Shown: positions 1-8,218, numbered from the stretch's first letter. The stretch is 64,000 bases of DNA from Ornithinibacillus caprae (GCF_009728145.1 NZ_WOCA01000007.1:142867-206866), one strand, 5' to 3'. The notes: a model not told the origin generated them from the sequence alone. A program made the numbers and translations.

Positions 1-9
1 AATCAAAAC

Positions 10-38
10 GGCTGAGGAGTTGCCATTTTCCCTCAGCC
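10..38 (-). terminator. Intrinsic terminator of the nucleoside phosphorylase gene
   Basis: GGCTGAGG and CCTCAGCC form an 8-bp stem just past the stop codon at position 45. On the minus strand the stem is followed by GTTTT. It closes the long minus-strand gene run. Confidence 0.75.
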
Positions 39-44
39 TTTCGA

Positions 45-791
45 TTAAAACTTCTCTGCAAGGTATAAAGAAATTTCACGTATTCGCCTATCGGTTTCAT
101 CCATAACATCATCGATATGCTTCGCTCGCGAGTAAAATGTATCCCCTTCAATAATATGGTCGGAAAGATTAAGTAATCCAATCGATTTTCGATTAAATTT
201 CCTCGCTATGGCAAATGTTGTTGCAGTTTCCATATCGACTCCAATATGACCATCCTGTGACCAACTCTTAACAAGCTCTGCAGTTTCCATTAACATCGCA
301 CTTGTAGAAAATACCGATCCCGTCACGTATCGATAGCCTTTTTCTTCACAATAATCGATTGCAGCGCAAACCAATTCAGAATTAGCATATACCATCGTTT
401 CACCTGGGGCATACCACTGAGATACTCCATCTTCCATATAAGCACCTGTTACAATTAAAATGTCACCATACTCAATATCTAAAGATAATCCACCATAATA
501 TCCGGTTTGGATCAAATTTTCCGTTCCCATTAATGCAAATCGATGGGCAACCATCGAAGCAGATGGTCCACCAAAGACATTCGCAAAACCTATTTGCTGA
601 TTGTTATGCTCTCCTACAACTAAATTCCAGGTAGGATGCCACTGTTCTTTGGTTAGGAGTTTTTTCCAAGTTTCCATATTTTCTTCATGTTCATACTCGC
701 CATGAATAATAAACGTCCCTGGAATATAAGCTTCCTTCATTCCTAAGTTTTTCATCCAATCTTCTTTTGTATAGTCTCCGTATAGTTTCAT
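45..791 (-). CDS. Nucleoside phosphorylase (PNP/UDP family)
   Basis: 248 aa. The purine/uridine phosphorylase family splits nucleosides with phosphate into a free base and ribose-1-phosphate in the cytoplasm. The fold is visible as a glycine-rich stretch near residue 73 (FGGPSASMVAHRF), a central GYYGGLSLDIEYGD region, and the substrate-binding VDMETATTFAIA motif near residue 185, where the M-E pair contacts the ribose in this family. The start has a GGGGGG ribosome binding site. It is the last gene of the minus-strand run and follows a Nudix gene, which would fit nucleotide salvage. Base specificity (uridine or purine) cannot be told from the sequence. Confidence 0.88.
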   Translation of the reverse strand: MKLYGDYTKEDWMKNLGMKEAYIPGTFIIHGEYEHEENMETWKKLLTKEQWHPTWNLVVGEHNNQQIGFANVFGGPSASMVAHRFALMGTENLIQTGYYGGLSLDIEYGDILIVTGAYMEDGVSQWYAPGETMVYANSELVCAAIDYCEEKGYRYVTGSVFSTSAMLMETAELVKSWSQDGHIGVDMETATTFAIARKFNRKSIGLLNLSDHIIEGDTFYSRAKHIDDVMDETDRRIREISLYLAEKF

Positions 792-954
792 CGATTTCCC
801 CCCATTTATTTGGATTGATAACTAACCGTACCTCATGTTGTTTACTCCGCGACAAAAGGTTCACAACATCTGAAAGTAACAAATCTGGAGATGTTTCCAT
901 ATGAAAAGTCCCAACAAAGCGTCCTTTTGGCATATTAGTCTTTTGAAATCCCAT
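691..954 (-). CDS. Possible small protein between Nudix and phosphorylase genes
   Basis: 87 codons, overlapping the Nudix stop by 20 nt and the phosphorylase start by 101 nt. The first 50 codons fill an otherwise empty 143-nt gap and read like protein (an internal ATG at 933 begins MPKGRFVGTFHMET). There is no convincing ribosome binding site and the C-terminal third is pure overlap. It could be a translationally coupled small protein, a remnant of a longer gene, or chance. I do not recognise a family. Confidence 0.3.
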   Translation of the reverse strand: MGFQKTNMPKGRFVGTFHMETSPDLLLSDVVNLLSRSKQHEVRLVINPNKWGEIDETIRRLYKRRLDEKLRNEGSLYSRDVYYSWRV

Positions 955-1489
955 TAAAAAAAGACTTGCTCATAAAAAATGCATTCGCAGTAAACAATTG
1001 ATTAATTTCTCCTGCATATATCTTAGCTTCCATCTCATCTATATCTACTAAATGTATATCAATAAACTCTGTAGCATCTAAGTTTTGATCATACGCTAGA
1101 TAAGCATCTTGAATGAAAAAGGTGATCACTTTATTCGTCTGCGTTGCTGGATTTACGTAGTATTCACCTAAGCATATTGGGTCTTTCTCTGATATATACC
1201 CTGTTTCCTCTCTTACCTCCCTTATTACTGCATCACGATATGTTTCTCCATCCTCTGGTTTACCTGCTGGAACCTCTAAGAAGAAATCTTGTGCTGCATG
1301 TCGATACTGCTCTACTAAGACAATTTGATTTTCCTTTGTTACAACTATAGCATTGACCCAATCATCATACTCATTTACGTAATAGCTTTCGATTAGATGA
1401 CCATTCGGTAATTCACAAGTATCTTTTCGCACGTTTCCAAAAGGAGTTTTGAATATATAGTTTGATTGTAGCGTCTTCCATTTGTCCAC
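935..1489 (-). CDS. Nudix hydrolase, ADP-ribose pyrophosphatase-like
   Basis: 184 aa. A complete Nudix box spans residues 76-98 (G76, E82, then REVREETG), which binds the metal that drives hydrolysis of a diphosphate linked to another group. The length and the N-terminal beta-rich part, ending EQYRHA, match ADP-ribose pyrophosphatases. It starts with GTG, placed 6 nt after GGGGGGAT. The gene lies 18 nt after a methyltransferase gene and is probably cotranscribed with it. The substrate is inferred from the family only. Confidence 0.85.
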   Translation of the reverse strand: MDKWKTLQSNYIFKTPFGNVRKDTCELPNGHLIESYYVNEYDDWVNAIVVTKENQIVLVEQYRHAAQDFFLEVPAGKPEDGETYRDAVIREVREETGYISEKDPICLGEYYVNPATQTNKVITFFIQDAYLAYDQNLDATEFIDIHLVDIDEMEAKIYAGEINQLFTANAFFMSKSFFNGISKD

Positions 1490-1507
1490 CGTTATCCCCC
1501 CTTCAGC

Positions 1508-2209
1508 CTATTTCCTTACCACATAGGTAATTGCATTTGTTCTTAGTAAAATTTCTTTTCCATTTCTATTAATATTATATTCTAGCGGCTTTACGATTTG
1601 CTTAACTAGATTCCACCCACCATACATCTCCTCTAGTTTCTTTTTCATATTACTAGTCGAAATGTTAATTTCCATTTGAACAGGAAGCTTCTCACCCGTT
1701 TCTATATCCATTTCTTTCACATCAGAGTTAACGATAATACAGTTAATTCCTCCATTTTTCGTACCCGCAGCCATTTGTCGAATTACACGATCAAATTGCT
1801 TCTGTGAATCAACATGTTCTATGCTAGACACTGCAATGATAAAATCATATTCGTTGGGCTTTATATGGTAATCTTCTATATTCGCTTTGACTGCTTTTAT
1901 TAGATTCGAAACACCATATTCTGAACTATAGTCCTTCAATCTTCTGATAGCTGAATCTAGTAAGTCAACACAATCTATCCGGCATTGTTTATCCACAAAG
2001 GCTTTAGCTACTGGAATACTATTTCTACCAACACCACATCCTAAATCCAGTACATTTATCTCCTCATATATATCAAAGTACGGTAATAATTCCATGACAG
2101 TCTTAACAGGTCTGTGTAGCCAAGAGCCCGCTTCAAACAACTTATAATTATCGTAGCAATAATCGTGGTATTTCTTTTCTTCTGATCGGATCAATTCAAT
2201 TTGCCTCAT
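1508..2209 (-). CDS. Class I SAM-dependent methyltransferase
   Basis: 233 aa. Motif I (VLDLGCGVGRN, residues 53-63) binds S-adenosylmethionine. An acidic motif II (IDCVDLL, near residue 90) and the YDFIIAVSSIEH stretch (motif IV) follow. The length and lack of extra domains fit a small-molecule methyltransferase; the substrate is unknown. AGAGGTG precedes the ATG. It lies 22 nt after a second, distinct methyltransferase gene. Confidence 0.85.
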   Translation of the reverse strand: MRQIELIRSEEKKYHDYCYDNYKLFEAGSWLHRPVKTVMELLPYFDIYEEINVLDLGCGVGRNSIPVAKAFVDKQCRIDCVDLLDSAIRRLKDYSSEYGVSNLIKAVKANIEDYHIKPNEYDFIIAVSSIEHVDSQKQFDRVIRQMAAGTKNGGINCIIVNSDVKEMDIETGEKLPVQMEINISTSNMKKKLEEMYGGWNLVKQIVKPLEYNINRNGKEILLRTNAITYVVRK

Positions 2210-2231
2210 ACTTACACCTCTACCTAGGAAT

Positions 2232-2849
2232 TTACTTTCTCAATATAATAGACTGAAAACTAAGGCTTCCACCGACTACTGATGCTGGAAGTACATTGAA
2301 ATATTCCACTTCCAAGAAATCAGCTAGTAGTTCTTTAATCGACTCCTCTTCGAAAAATGAAAAAAATCTCTTCGGTTCATACGAATCATTTGGCCAAACA
2401 CCTTCCCAATTCATGCCTCCATACAAGCCCAAATAAAAAAGGGCTGATGGTTTTAGTACACGTCTGATTTCAGCAAGAACTTCTCTTATATGTGACTTAG
2501 GTACATGTAACAAACAATTTAGTGCCCAGATGGAATCAACACATTCATCTGGAAAATCAAGATTTTCAAAGCTCATGACTTTTGCATTCAACCCTTTTTC
2601 CTTACATAATCTAACCATTTCAGGAGAAAGGTCAATACTCATCGTTTCCATTCCATTTTCTTTAAAATACAAACTATCTCTTCCAGGTCCTGCACCTATT
2701 TCAAGTATGTTTTTCTTATTTTCGTTTATTAAGCACTCCATAAAGTGGTCTCTCTCTTTTGTTTTCCAATCAGGTATTAACATTGAATCTCTATTCATTG
2801 CCTGCTTATTATACGAATTTATTAAATTCTTTTTGATCAATATATCCAT
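2232..2849 (-). CDS. Class I SAM-dependent methyltransferase
   Basis: 205 aa. Motif I is ILEIGAGPGRD (residues 48-58), followed by MSIDLSPEMV (motif II) and VDSIWALNCLLHVP (motif IV), as in the Methyltransf_11 group. It is clearly different in sequence from the neighbouring methyltransferase, so this is not a recent tandem duplication. A TAGGAG ribosome binding site precedes the ATG. The substrate is unknown. Confidence 0.87.
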   Translation of the reverse strand: MDILIKKNLINSYNKQAMNRDSMLIPDWKTKERDHFMECLINENKKNILEIGAGPGRDSLYFKENGMETMSIDLSPEMVRLCKEKGLNAKVMSFENLDFPDECVDSIWALNCLLHVPKSHIREVLAEIRRVLKPSALFYLGLYGGMNWEGVWPNDSYEPKRFFSFFEEESIKELLADFLEVEYFNVLPASVVGGSLSFQSIILRK

Positions 2850-2877
2850 TCGTTATCTCCTATACATTAGACGTATT

Positions 2878-3537
2878 CTATCTCTTCCTAGTTAAATCTC
2901 TCATCATATTTTTCACATGTGAAGTTGCTTCATCATGTAGTTTAATAGAATCTTTGAAAATAAAATCACTAGGTTCAACTGGTATTTTTGCGATAGGCTT
3001 TACTTCCTTTTCAGAAATCCATTCATTTTTAGCTCCACCTTGTTGAAAGCCATCTTTATCGAATAGATAAATCATTCCGTTTGTCCAACGTTTTCCATGA
3101 TAATCTTTATTAAGTGAGAAATAATAATAACGTTTAACTCCCTTTTTAGTATCCGCCGTTAAACAGGCATTTCTTAATGAACCTTCATATTGGCTTCGAT
3201 TGATAACTGCAAAAAACATAGACCAAATACTATCAGAAGCCGCAAAGACAGCGGTTACCTTTTTCCCATTAAATAACGTTTGATCTCTCGGTTCAAATAT
3301 ATTGATATTAGGATTATTGGATCCATGCACTACTATATTTTTATTTTCAATTAAATAATTTAGAAATATGTATTTGGGATCAGGTAGATCGTACGGAATT
3401 AATTCGCCATTACCTGAGGAAACATATTGCTCGTACAGGCTTTCAAATTCCGTAATTGAATCACCGGAGACATCAAGTTCAGGTATCTTTAAAAATTTTA
3501 ACCTATCTAATAGCCTTGTACGTAAAGCGTTCAGCAT
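2878..3537 (-). CDS. Conserved hypothetical protein with an HGS motif
   Basis: 219 aa, soluble, with no signal peptide or membrane segment. The most striking stretch is NIVVHGSNNPNINIFEPRDQ (residues 68-87). A strand ending in HGS followed by a turn, and later aromatic-rich strands (KRYYYFSL near residue 145), recall the H-x-x...Y...E layout of ADP-ribosyltransferase-fold proteins and 2'-phosphotransferases. That resemblance is my inference; I cannot name a family. It starts 10 nt after AAGGGGA and lies between a HAD gene and two methyltransferase genes. Confidence 0.7.
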   Translation of the reverse strand: MLNALRTRLLDRLKFLKIPELDVSGDSITEFESLYEQYVSSGNGELIPYDLPDPKYIFLNYLIENKNIVVHGSNNPNINIFEPRDQTLFNGKKVTAVFAASDSIWSMFFAVINRSQYEGSLRNACLTADTKKGVKRYYYFSLNKDYHGKRWTNGMIYLFDKDGFQQGGAKNEWISEKEVKPIAKIPVEPSDFIFKDSIKLHDEATSHVKNMMRDLTRKR

Positions 3538-3557
3538 ACGAAATTCCCCTTCACTCC

Positions 3558-4091
3558 TTAATCAGATAACACCCACTCGACAGCACTCTTCAAATCTTTT
3601 GCCACGTAATCTGGTTCCACATCAGCCCATTCACCAAAATAGTCCCCTTTTTGAAATTGATGAAAAGCTTCCTTACCCGCACCGGTTTGTACCAACACTT
3701 TCTTACAACCCGCTCGATGAGCAGCTAATAAATCTGTCCATCTGTCACCAATAACCACGCAATGTTCCAAATCCAGATTATGATCCTTTGTAGCTTGGAC
3801 TAACAAACCAATATTCGGCTTTCTACAATCACACATCTGTTCATGTTGATGAGGACATAGATACACTTGGTCAAACCCATATCCTGTTAATTCACGTACA
3901 AACATATCCTTAGTTACTACTCTTTTAGATACACCAGGTTGATTAGTAAACGAATAGACTTTCTTACCATTCATTTTTAATACTTTAATAGATTCTTGAG
4001 CATGTGAAAATAATTCAAATTCACCTGGATATTCTACTTGATCGCTCCCCCCAATCGTTCCATCTCTATCGATGAACACGGCTTGAATCAT
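3558..4091 (-). CDS. HAD-IIIA phosphatase, heptose-bisphosphatase-like
   Basis: 177 aa. The catalytic DRDGT (D8, D10) is present, with the HAD-III S/T motif FTNQPG (residues 49-54), the zinc loop C79-x-H81...C87-x-C89 typical of GmhB and histidinol-phosphatase types, KPN, and the metal-binding GDRWTD near residue 115. These enzymes remove phosphate from small sugar or alcohol phosphates. No heptose pathway is visible here, so the substrate is open. It is preceded by GGAGGAAG and sits inside the tight minus-strand run. Confidence 0.85.
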   Translation of the reverse strand: MIQAVFIDRDGTIGGSDQVEYPGEFELFSHAQESIKVLKMNGKKVYSFTNQPGVSKRVVTKDMFVRELTGYGFDQVYLCPHQHEQMCDCRKPNIGLLVQATKDHNLDLEHCVVIGDRWTDLLAAHRAGCKKVLVQTGAGKEAFHQFQKGDYFGEWADVEPDYVAKDLKSAVEWVLSD

Positions 4092-4103
4092 TCTCTTCCT
4101 CCT

Positions 4104-4643
4104 TTACGAGCTATAACTATACCTTTCATAACAACCGTCTATAATTTCTTCTATTCTTCCCTCATCCCACGTAAGCTCTAATGCAGACCAATTCGTCTTT
4201 CCAGATAGACAAATCTTCCAATCATTTTCTAGATTAAAAATAATTGCTGCATCAGAATGTATATATTCTTTTTCAGACTTATGTTCTTCAGTAAATATTG
4301 CATATCCTCTTACCTTTTTCCAAATCCCTATTGATACTAGTGGATGATAAATAGTTATTTGATCATTTGGATCAATGTTATACTTTATTGGTTCAGGAGT
4401 TAATTGCTCCTTAATCTCAATATCCCAGTACTCTTCCCAACCCTCCGTTTCTAAGTATTCAATATCGACAGCTATGTAGAAGGTTTCAAAACTTAGCAAA
4501 ACCGTTTGATAAAAATGATATAAAGGACTTGTGATTGATTCCGAATTAAGGGATGGACTATATAAAGAATTCAATCTTTCTCCAACCACTTTATTTAAAC
4601 TATCAATTTCATTTTTTGATAATACCTTTTCATACTTCACCAT
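4104..4643 (-). CDS. Hypothetical protein
   Basis: 179 aa. I chose the ATG at 4643 because GGAGGTAG lies 9 nt upstream; the frame stays open further upstream but that part overlaps the previous gene. The protein is acidic and soluble, rich in Trp and Tyr, with a central YLETEGWEEYWDIEI stretch. No family is recognised. It sits 17 nt after a small membrane-protein gene and 12 nt before the HAD gene, so it is very probably in the same transcript. Confidence 0.7.
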   Translation of the reverse strand: MVKYEKVLSKNEIDSLNKVVGERLNSLYSPSLNSESITSPLYHFYQTVLLSFETFYIAVDIEYLETEGWEEYWDIEIKEQLTPEPIKYNIDPNDQITIYHPLVSIGIWKKVRGYAIFTEEHKSEKEYIHSDAAIIFNLENDWKICLSGKTNWSALELTWDEGRIEEIIDGCYERYSYSS

Positions 4644-4660
4644 TTGCAAACTACCTCCTA

Positions 4661-4978
4661 TTAATAAGGAACCTCTCCCTGAATAAACGGGATTACTATT
4701 AATAAAATAGAAACAACAAAAAGAAACCAAAATAAATTCGATCGAAGCCTTCGTTTAAGTGGATATTTTACAATTGAAGAAAAAATCATGGTGTAAATAG
4801 AGTAAAGAAAAATAGCGACTGCAAACCAAAGGACCCAGACATCCCCATAGACGGTAATTCCAACAGATTCATAAAAAGGTGTTATCACAAAAATTGTCAA
4901 CCATAACCCGATGATCAGAGCGATAATAACTTCGACAAGGACGATCACAACTAGTAACCATTCCTTCAAAACTTCCAT
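4661..4978 (-). CDS. Small membrane protein with three predicted segments
   Basis: 105 aa with hydrophobic segments near residues 7-32, 46-68 and 82-100 and a basic loop (KYPLKRRLRS) between the last two, suggesting that this loop is cytoplasmic. The first ATG touches AGGAG with no spacer, while the TTG at codon 4 has a 9-nt spacer, so the true start may be the TTG. No family is recognised. Confidence 0.7.
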   Translation of the reverse strand: MEVLKEWLLVVIVLVEVIIALIIGLWLTIFVITPFYESVGITVYGDVWVLWFAVAIFLYSIYTMIFSSIVKYPLKRRLRSNLFWFLFVVSILLIVIPFIQGEVPY

Positions 4979-5031
4979 CTCCTTTTAATAGATTATGTAC
5001 ATCAAAATGGGTAATGAAGAGTAATGAAGAA

Positions 5032-5400
5032 TTATAATATGCCTCCTCCCTTTTTTGGCATTAAGCTAGTTGGATTTATATTTTTCCCCTCAATAACAAT
5101 TGCAGTAAGTCCACATTCTGTTTTCGTTTCATGCCACTCTCTAGCTTCCCAAAATACAGCATCACCCTTGGTAACACGGATAAATCTATCCTCTTCCCCC
5201 CTAACTTCACCTTCTCCTTCTACAATTAACAGAAGTTGAGAAACCGTTGCTTGATGGTAGCCTATTACACCATCTATTTCTAAATGCATACAACCTATAT
5301 GAACAGATCCTTGTGTATTCAAAATTCGTGACATAACAAAATTAGAATCAAAATGGGTAATCTTTGTTCCAACCTCTTGTTTAAAGTTAAAGATCTGCAT
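5032..5400 (-). CDS. Cupin-domain protein
   Basis: 122 aa, a single beta-barrel cupin. The metal-site motifs are weak: GYHQATVSQLLLIVEGEGEV stands for motif 1 and GDAVFWEAREWHETKTE for motif 2, with only some of the usual His/Glu ligands. It may therefore bind a ligand rather than catalyse a reaction. A strong GGGGGGGAG site precedes the ATG. It is the first gene of the minus-strand run ending at position 45. Confidence 0.8.
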   Translation of the reverse strand: MQIFNFKQEVGTKITHFDSNFVMSRILNTQGSVHIGCMHLEIDGVIGYHQATVSQLLLIVEGEGEVRGEEDRFIRVTKGDAVFWEAREWHETKTECGLTAIVIEGKNINPTSLMPKKGGGIL

Positions 5401-5492
5401 TCCGTCTCCCCCCCTTGAAAATTAACGATAAATTCTAATATTTTAAACCATTATAACACTTTAACAACAGGTTCAAATAACATTTTTGCATC

Positions 5493-5520
5493 AAAAAAAG
5501 CATTGCCCAATTACAATGCT
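5493..5520 (-). terminator. Intrinsic terminator
   Basis: An AGCATTG/CAATGCT stem with an 8-nt loop is followed by seven T on the minus strand. It ends the transcript of the small gene at 5538-5714. Confidence 0.8.
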
Positions 5521-5537
5521 CTCACAAATGGTGCTAT

Positions 5538-5714
5538 CTATTTTTTCTTTTTTACTTCTTTAGCTGCTTCTGCTTCTCGTTTTTCTTTTATGTACTTACC
5601 TACCTCAGAATAGTTAATTCCATTACGTACTGCAGCCTGGATGACAAAAAATAAAATTACAAATGGAACCATATAGATAACCATTTGCATTAAAAACGCA
5701 AAAAATTCTCCCAC
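5538..5714 (-). CDS. Small single-pass membrane protein, charged tail
   Basis: 58 aa, starting with GTG exactly 6 nt after AGGAGGG. A hydrophobic segment (residues 4-29) is followed by a highly charged C-terminal helix rich in K, E and A that ends in four lysines, so the tail is probably cytoplasmic. Its own terminator follows at once, so it is a monocistronic small gene. It resembles the many uncharacterised short Bacillus membrane peptides; no function can be given. Confidence 0.7.
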   Translation of the reverse strand: MGEFFAFLMQMVIYMVPFVILFFVIQAAVRNGINYSEVGKYIKEKREAEAAKEVKKKK

Positions 5715-5901
5715 AAAGAACCCTCCTTAAATATGTATAAGCACTAACAAATTCATCACCTCCAATTATACCAAACAATAAACCTTAAGACCTAACTAAA
5801 AAAAATGAATAACTATTCACCCCTCCTACCTTCGCCCACACAAATCCGCCTATCCCTAAATAGACTGCAATAAGGGATGAAAGGAGGGTTTTAGTTATTT
5901 C

Positions 5902-6768
5902 ATGAAAAAATACGAGATATTCACACTAATTAGTCTTGCCATTGTAATTGCAATCCCGATCTTTTTAAATTTAGCAGTTTTTGATGACCAAGATAGTTCA
6001 CCACGAGAGGACCCGCCTCAAGAGGAAAATGAAGATAATAATTCAGATGACGGCAATGATGAAGAAGAAAGTGATCAAGGAAACACTGATGGTTCTGGTG
6101 AAGAAGGAGACCAAAATAACGACAATAGCGATGAAGTTGTATGGGGCGTAGACTCCGCAAGCTATACGGATGAAAATATGTATTCATGTGTTGTAGACAA
6201 CTTTGGTGAACCAGAAGTGTGGGGACGCTATTTAGGTGATCGTGAAGGCGTCTCTCAAGGAATGGATAGTGATGAAGTTGACTACTTCCATGAAAACGAT
6301 ATTCAAATTCTCGTTATTTACAACCATGTCAATGATGCAAGAGGATATGACCATGGTGTCGAACACGGGGAAACAGCTATTCAATATGCAAATGACTTAG
6401 GTGTTCCTGAAGGTGTTGCGTTATTCGTTGATATCGAGCCAGAATATCCAGTAGATGCTGCATTTATGGAAGGCTGGTATGATGCATTAAATGATTCCAA
6501 TTATGAGCCAGCTATCTATGGAGTATTTGATGAAGGTAGCGAATTATTTGAAGCGTTTAACGGATTGGAAGAAGGCGTTCAAGAAGATACAGTTGTATGG
6601 TCAGCTTATCCTCAAGAGGATGTAACAACTAAGGAAAACGCTCCAGAATATAACCCTGAAGGACCTGAAAATGCATTGCTGTACGGTTGGCAGTACGCAA
6701 TCGATGCGGAAACTTGTAATATTGACACAAATCTATTTACAGGTGAAATGATCGAATATTTATGGTAA
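5902..6768 (+). CDS. Membrane-anchored DUF1906 glycoside hydrolase-like protein
   Basis: 288 aa. An N-terminal hydrophobic segment (residues 8-27) without a clear cleavage site is followed by about 50 residues made almost entirely of D, E, N, S, G and Q, a long acidic spacer. Then comes a domain beginning VVWGVDSASY and containing ALFVDIEPEY, matching the DUF1906/Rv2525c-like TIM-barrel hydrolases related to GH25 lysozymes (D and E in FVDIEP are the likely catalytic acids). It probably acts on the cell wall from the outer membrane face. AGGAGGG precedes the ATG by 13 nt. The acidic spacer suggests adaptation to salt. Confidence 0.85.
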   Translation: MKKYEIFTLISLAIVIAIPIFLNLAVFDDQDSSPREDPPQEENEDNNSDDGNDEEESDQGNTDGSGEEGDQNNDNSDEVVWGVDSASYTDENMYSCVVDNFGEPEVWGRYLGDREGVSQGMDSDEVDYFHENDIQILVIYNHVNDARGYDHGVEHGETAIQYANDLGVPEGVALFVDIEPEYPVDAAFMEGWYDALNDSNYEPAIYGVFDEGSELFEAFNGLEEGVQEDTVVWSAYPQEDVTTKENAPEYNPEGPENALLYGWQYAIDAETCNIDTNLFTGEMIEYLW

Positions 6769-6773
6769 TCATC

Positions 6774-6803
6774 TAGGAGTGGAAGGTTAATCCACTCCTT
6801 TTC
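6774..6803 (+). terminator. Terminator after the DUF1906 gene
   Basis: AGGAGTGGA/TCCACTCCT stem with a 7-nt loop followed by TTTTC. Being symmetrical, it may also serve the convergent DUF1992 gene. Confidence 0.75.
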
Positions 6804-6806
6804 ATG

Positions 6807-7178
6807 TTATTCACTTACTTTATTTCGTTGTAATGATGGAGGACAAGCATAATTATACTCTTTAATCTTTTTATTGATTTCTTTAACCAGCTTTTTTCGC
6901 TCTTTCCCTTCCCTTGTTTGGAGCTGCTCTTTCAAATGATCAATCTCATTCGCTAATTCTACCCATCTAGGAAGAACATGATTATCCTTTAATGTTTTGT
7001 TTAGCTGTGCCTCATAGGAATTTCCACCATAATTACGCCCAAGATGAAGAGGCTTTCCTTTACCAGGAAGATCTTCAAAATGCCCCTCATCTTCAGCCTT
7101 CCTAATAATTTCTGTCATATGATCCTTGTATTGCAAACGTTCCTCAACTTCATACTCCCTCTTCTTCCCATCACTCAT
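6807..7178 (-). CDS. DUF1992 protein (DnaJ-C28 conserved domain)
   Basis: 123 aa. The family signature DLPGKGKPLHL is near residues 36-46, followed by NKTLKDNHVLPRWVEL, the most conserved part of DUF1992. The family occurs from bacteria to human DNAJC28; its role is not established. I start at the ATG at 7178 because GGAGGT lies just upstream; a slightly earlier ATG has no such site. Monocistronic. Confidence 0.85.
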   Translation of the reverse strand: MSDGKKREYEVEERLQYKDHMTEIIRKAEDEGHFEDLPGKGKPLHLGRNYGGNSYEAQLNKTLKDNHVLPRWVELANEIDHLKEQLQTREGKERKKLVKEINKKIKEYNYACPPSLQRNKVSE

Positions 7179-7204
7179 GAACCTACCTCCACTCAGCATT
7201 ATTT

Positions 7205-7224
7205 TTTGTCGGTGCCTGTCACTT
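7205..7224 (-). repeat. Short repeat relic, GGTGCCTGTCAC type
   Basis: TCGGTGCCTGTCACTTGTC lies directly 3' of ypsA. It has the shape of the longer GACCTGACCC-type repeats in this window (gene 3' end, half of a GT-rich palindrome) but a different core. Assignment to the same class is inference. Confidence 0.4.
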
Positions 7225-7240
7225 GTCGAAAAATATTATA

Positions 7241-7795
7241 TTATCCCCAATTATCTGGGTCGGACATACGGATTTCTTCTACGACTTCATCCAGATCAAA
7301 TGGAGTAATTACGTAGATTGGGTAGTCTTTAGACGCGTTTTTTGCTTCTTCGTGAAAATAACGATTGCTTCCTGGATACTCTTCATCTAATAGTAGCAAA
7401 CAACCGTCGCTTTTATCCACCAACCATTTATTTTTAGCAACAAATTGATATGGACCTTTATAATCGCCTTGGTACATCGGCTGATAAAAATCTGCTATCA
7501 TGGTTAATTCTTGATACTTAAGTTGTAAAGGCTCTGGCCACCGGTTTTCCTGATTTTCAAAGGGAGGAATAATGGCAATTTGAATGTCATACTCCTCCTT
7601 AAGATCAAGCACAATTTCTGCTGTCCATAATTCAACTCCCATTTGACCGCTAACTATCACCCATTCTAATCCTTCTTCAATAAAGCCTACCAGCTTTTTC
7701 GTAATAGCCGCCTTGACAAATGCGATCTTAGGATCATTCTCTTTAAATATATTTAACTCCATCGGTTTATATCCTGTTACAGCTAGGACCTTCAT
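7241..7795 (-). CDS. ypsA: YpsA-like SLOG-family protein (DUF1273)
   Basis: 184 aa, full length for the family. It begins VLAVTGYKPMELNIF and has WVIVSGQMGVELWTAEIVL (the SLOG glycine motif with an acidic residue) near residues 44-62 and LLLLDEEYPGSNRYF near 134. YpsA of Bacillus subtilis influences cell division, and the fold binds nucleotide-derived ligands; the exact ligand is unknown. AAAAGGATG precedes the ATG. It is not beside recU or gpsB here, so the usual context is not kept. Confidence 0.88.
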   Translation of the reverse strand: MKVLAVTGYKPMELNIFKENDPKIAFVKAAITKKLVGFIEEGLEWVIVSGQMGVELWTAEIVLDLKEEYDIQIAIIPPFENQENRWPEPLQLKYQELTMIADFYQPMYQGDYKGPYQFVAKNKWLVDKSDGCLLLLDEEYPGSNRYFHEEAKNASKDYPIYVITPFDLDEVVEEIRMSDPDNWG

Positions 7796-7873
7796 ATGAA
7801 AACATCCTTTTCAAATATGTACAAGAGCTGACAATTAGCTGCCAGCTCTTTCATGTTACCATCATTTATACAA

Positions 7874-8218
7874 CTATCTCCAAGGATTTGCACCCGGTAC
7901 TGGTGGTCTTCCTGGTGCACCTACTGGACCCACTCCTGGTCCTGCTGCAGGGCCAACTCCAGGCCCAGGAGCTACTCCCGGCCCTGGTGCCGGTACATTA
8001 TAAGCTCCACCAAATACATCAATACTGTTCACTGTATTCACTGTTGAAGTTGAATGTGGATAAACATGTTGATTTTCAATTAGATGGTGATTCATTACTG
8101 TCGTATGCGATGGATGTACATGTTGCACAACTTCCTTTGAGCAACAATGTACAACATCCTGCTTGGTTGGGTGAACAACTTGTTTAGGGCACCCAAAATG
8201 TGGTCTTCGATGTCTCAT
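7874..8218 (-). CDS. CotD-like spore coat protein with Pro-Gly tail
   Basis: 114 aa, rich in His and Cys at the N terminus, with the CotD-family phrase VVQHVHPSHTTVMNHHLIEN (residues 30-49). The C-terminal third is a Gly-Pro-Val-Ala repeat (PGPGVAPGPGVGP and similar) not found in B. subtilis CotD, giving a collagen-like tail. It should be made late in the mother cell and built into the inner coat. The start follows GGGGATATTT. Confidence 0.82.
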   Translation of the reverse strand: MRHRRPHFGCPKQVVHPTKQDVVHCCSKEVVQHVHPSHTTVMNHHLIENQHVYPHSTSTVNTVNSIDVFGGAYNVPAPGPGVAPGPGVGPAAGPGVGPVGAPGRPPVPGANPWR

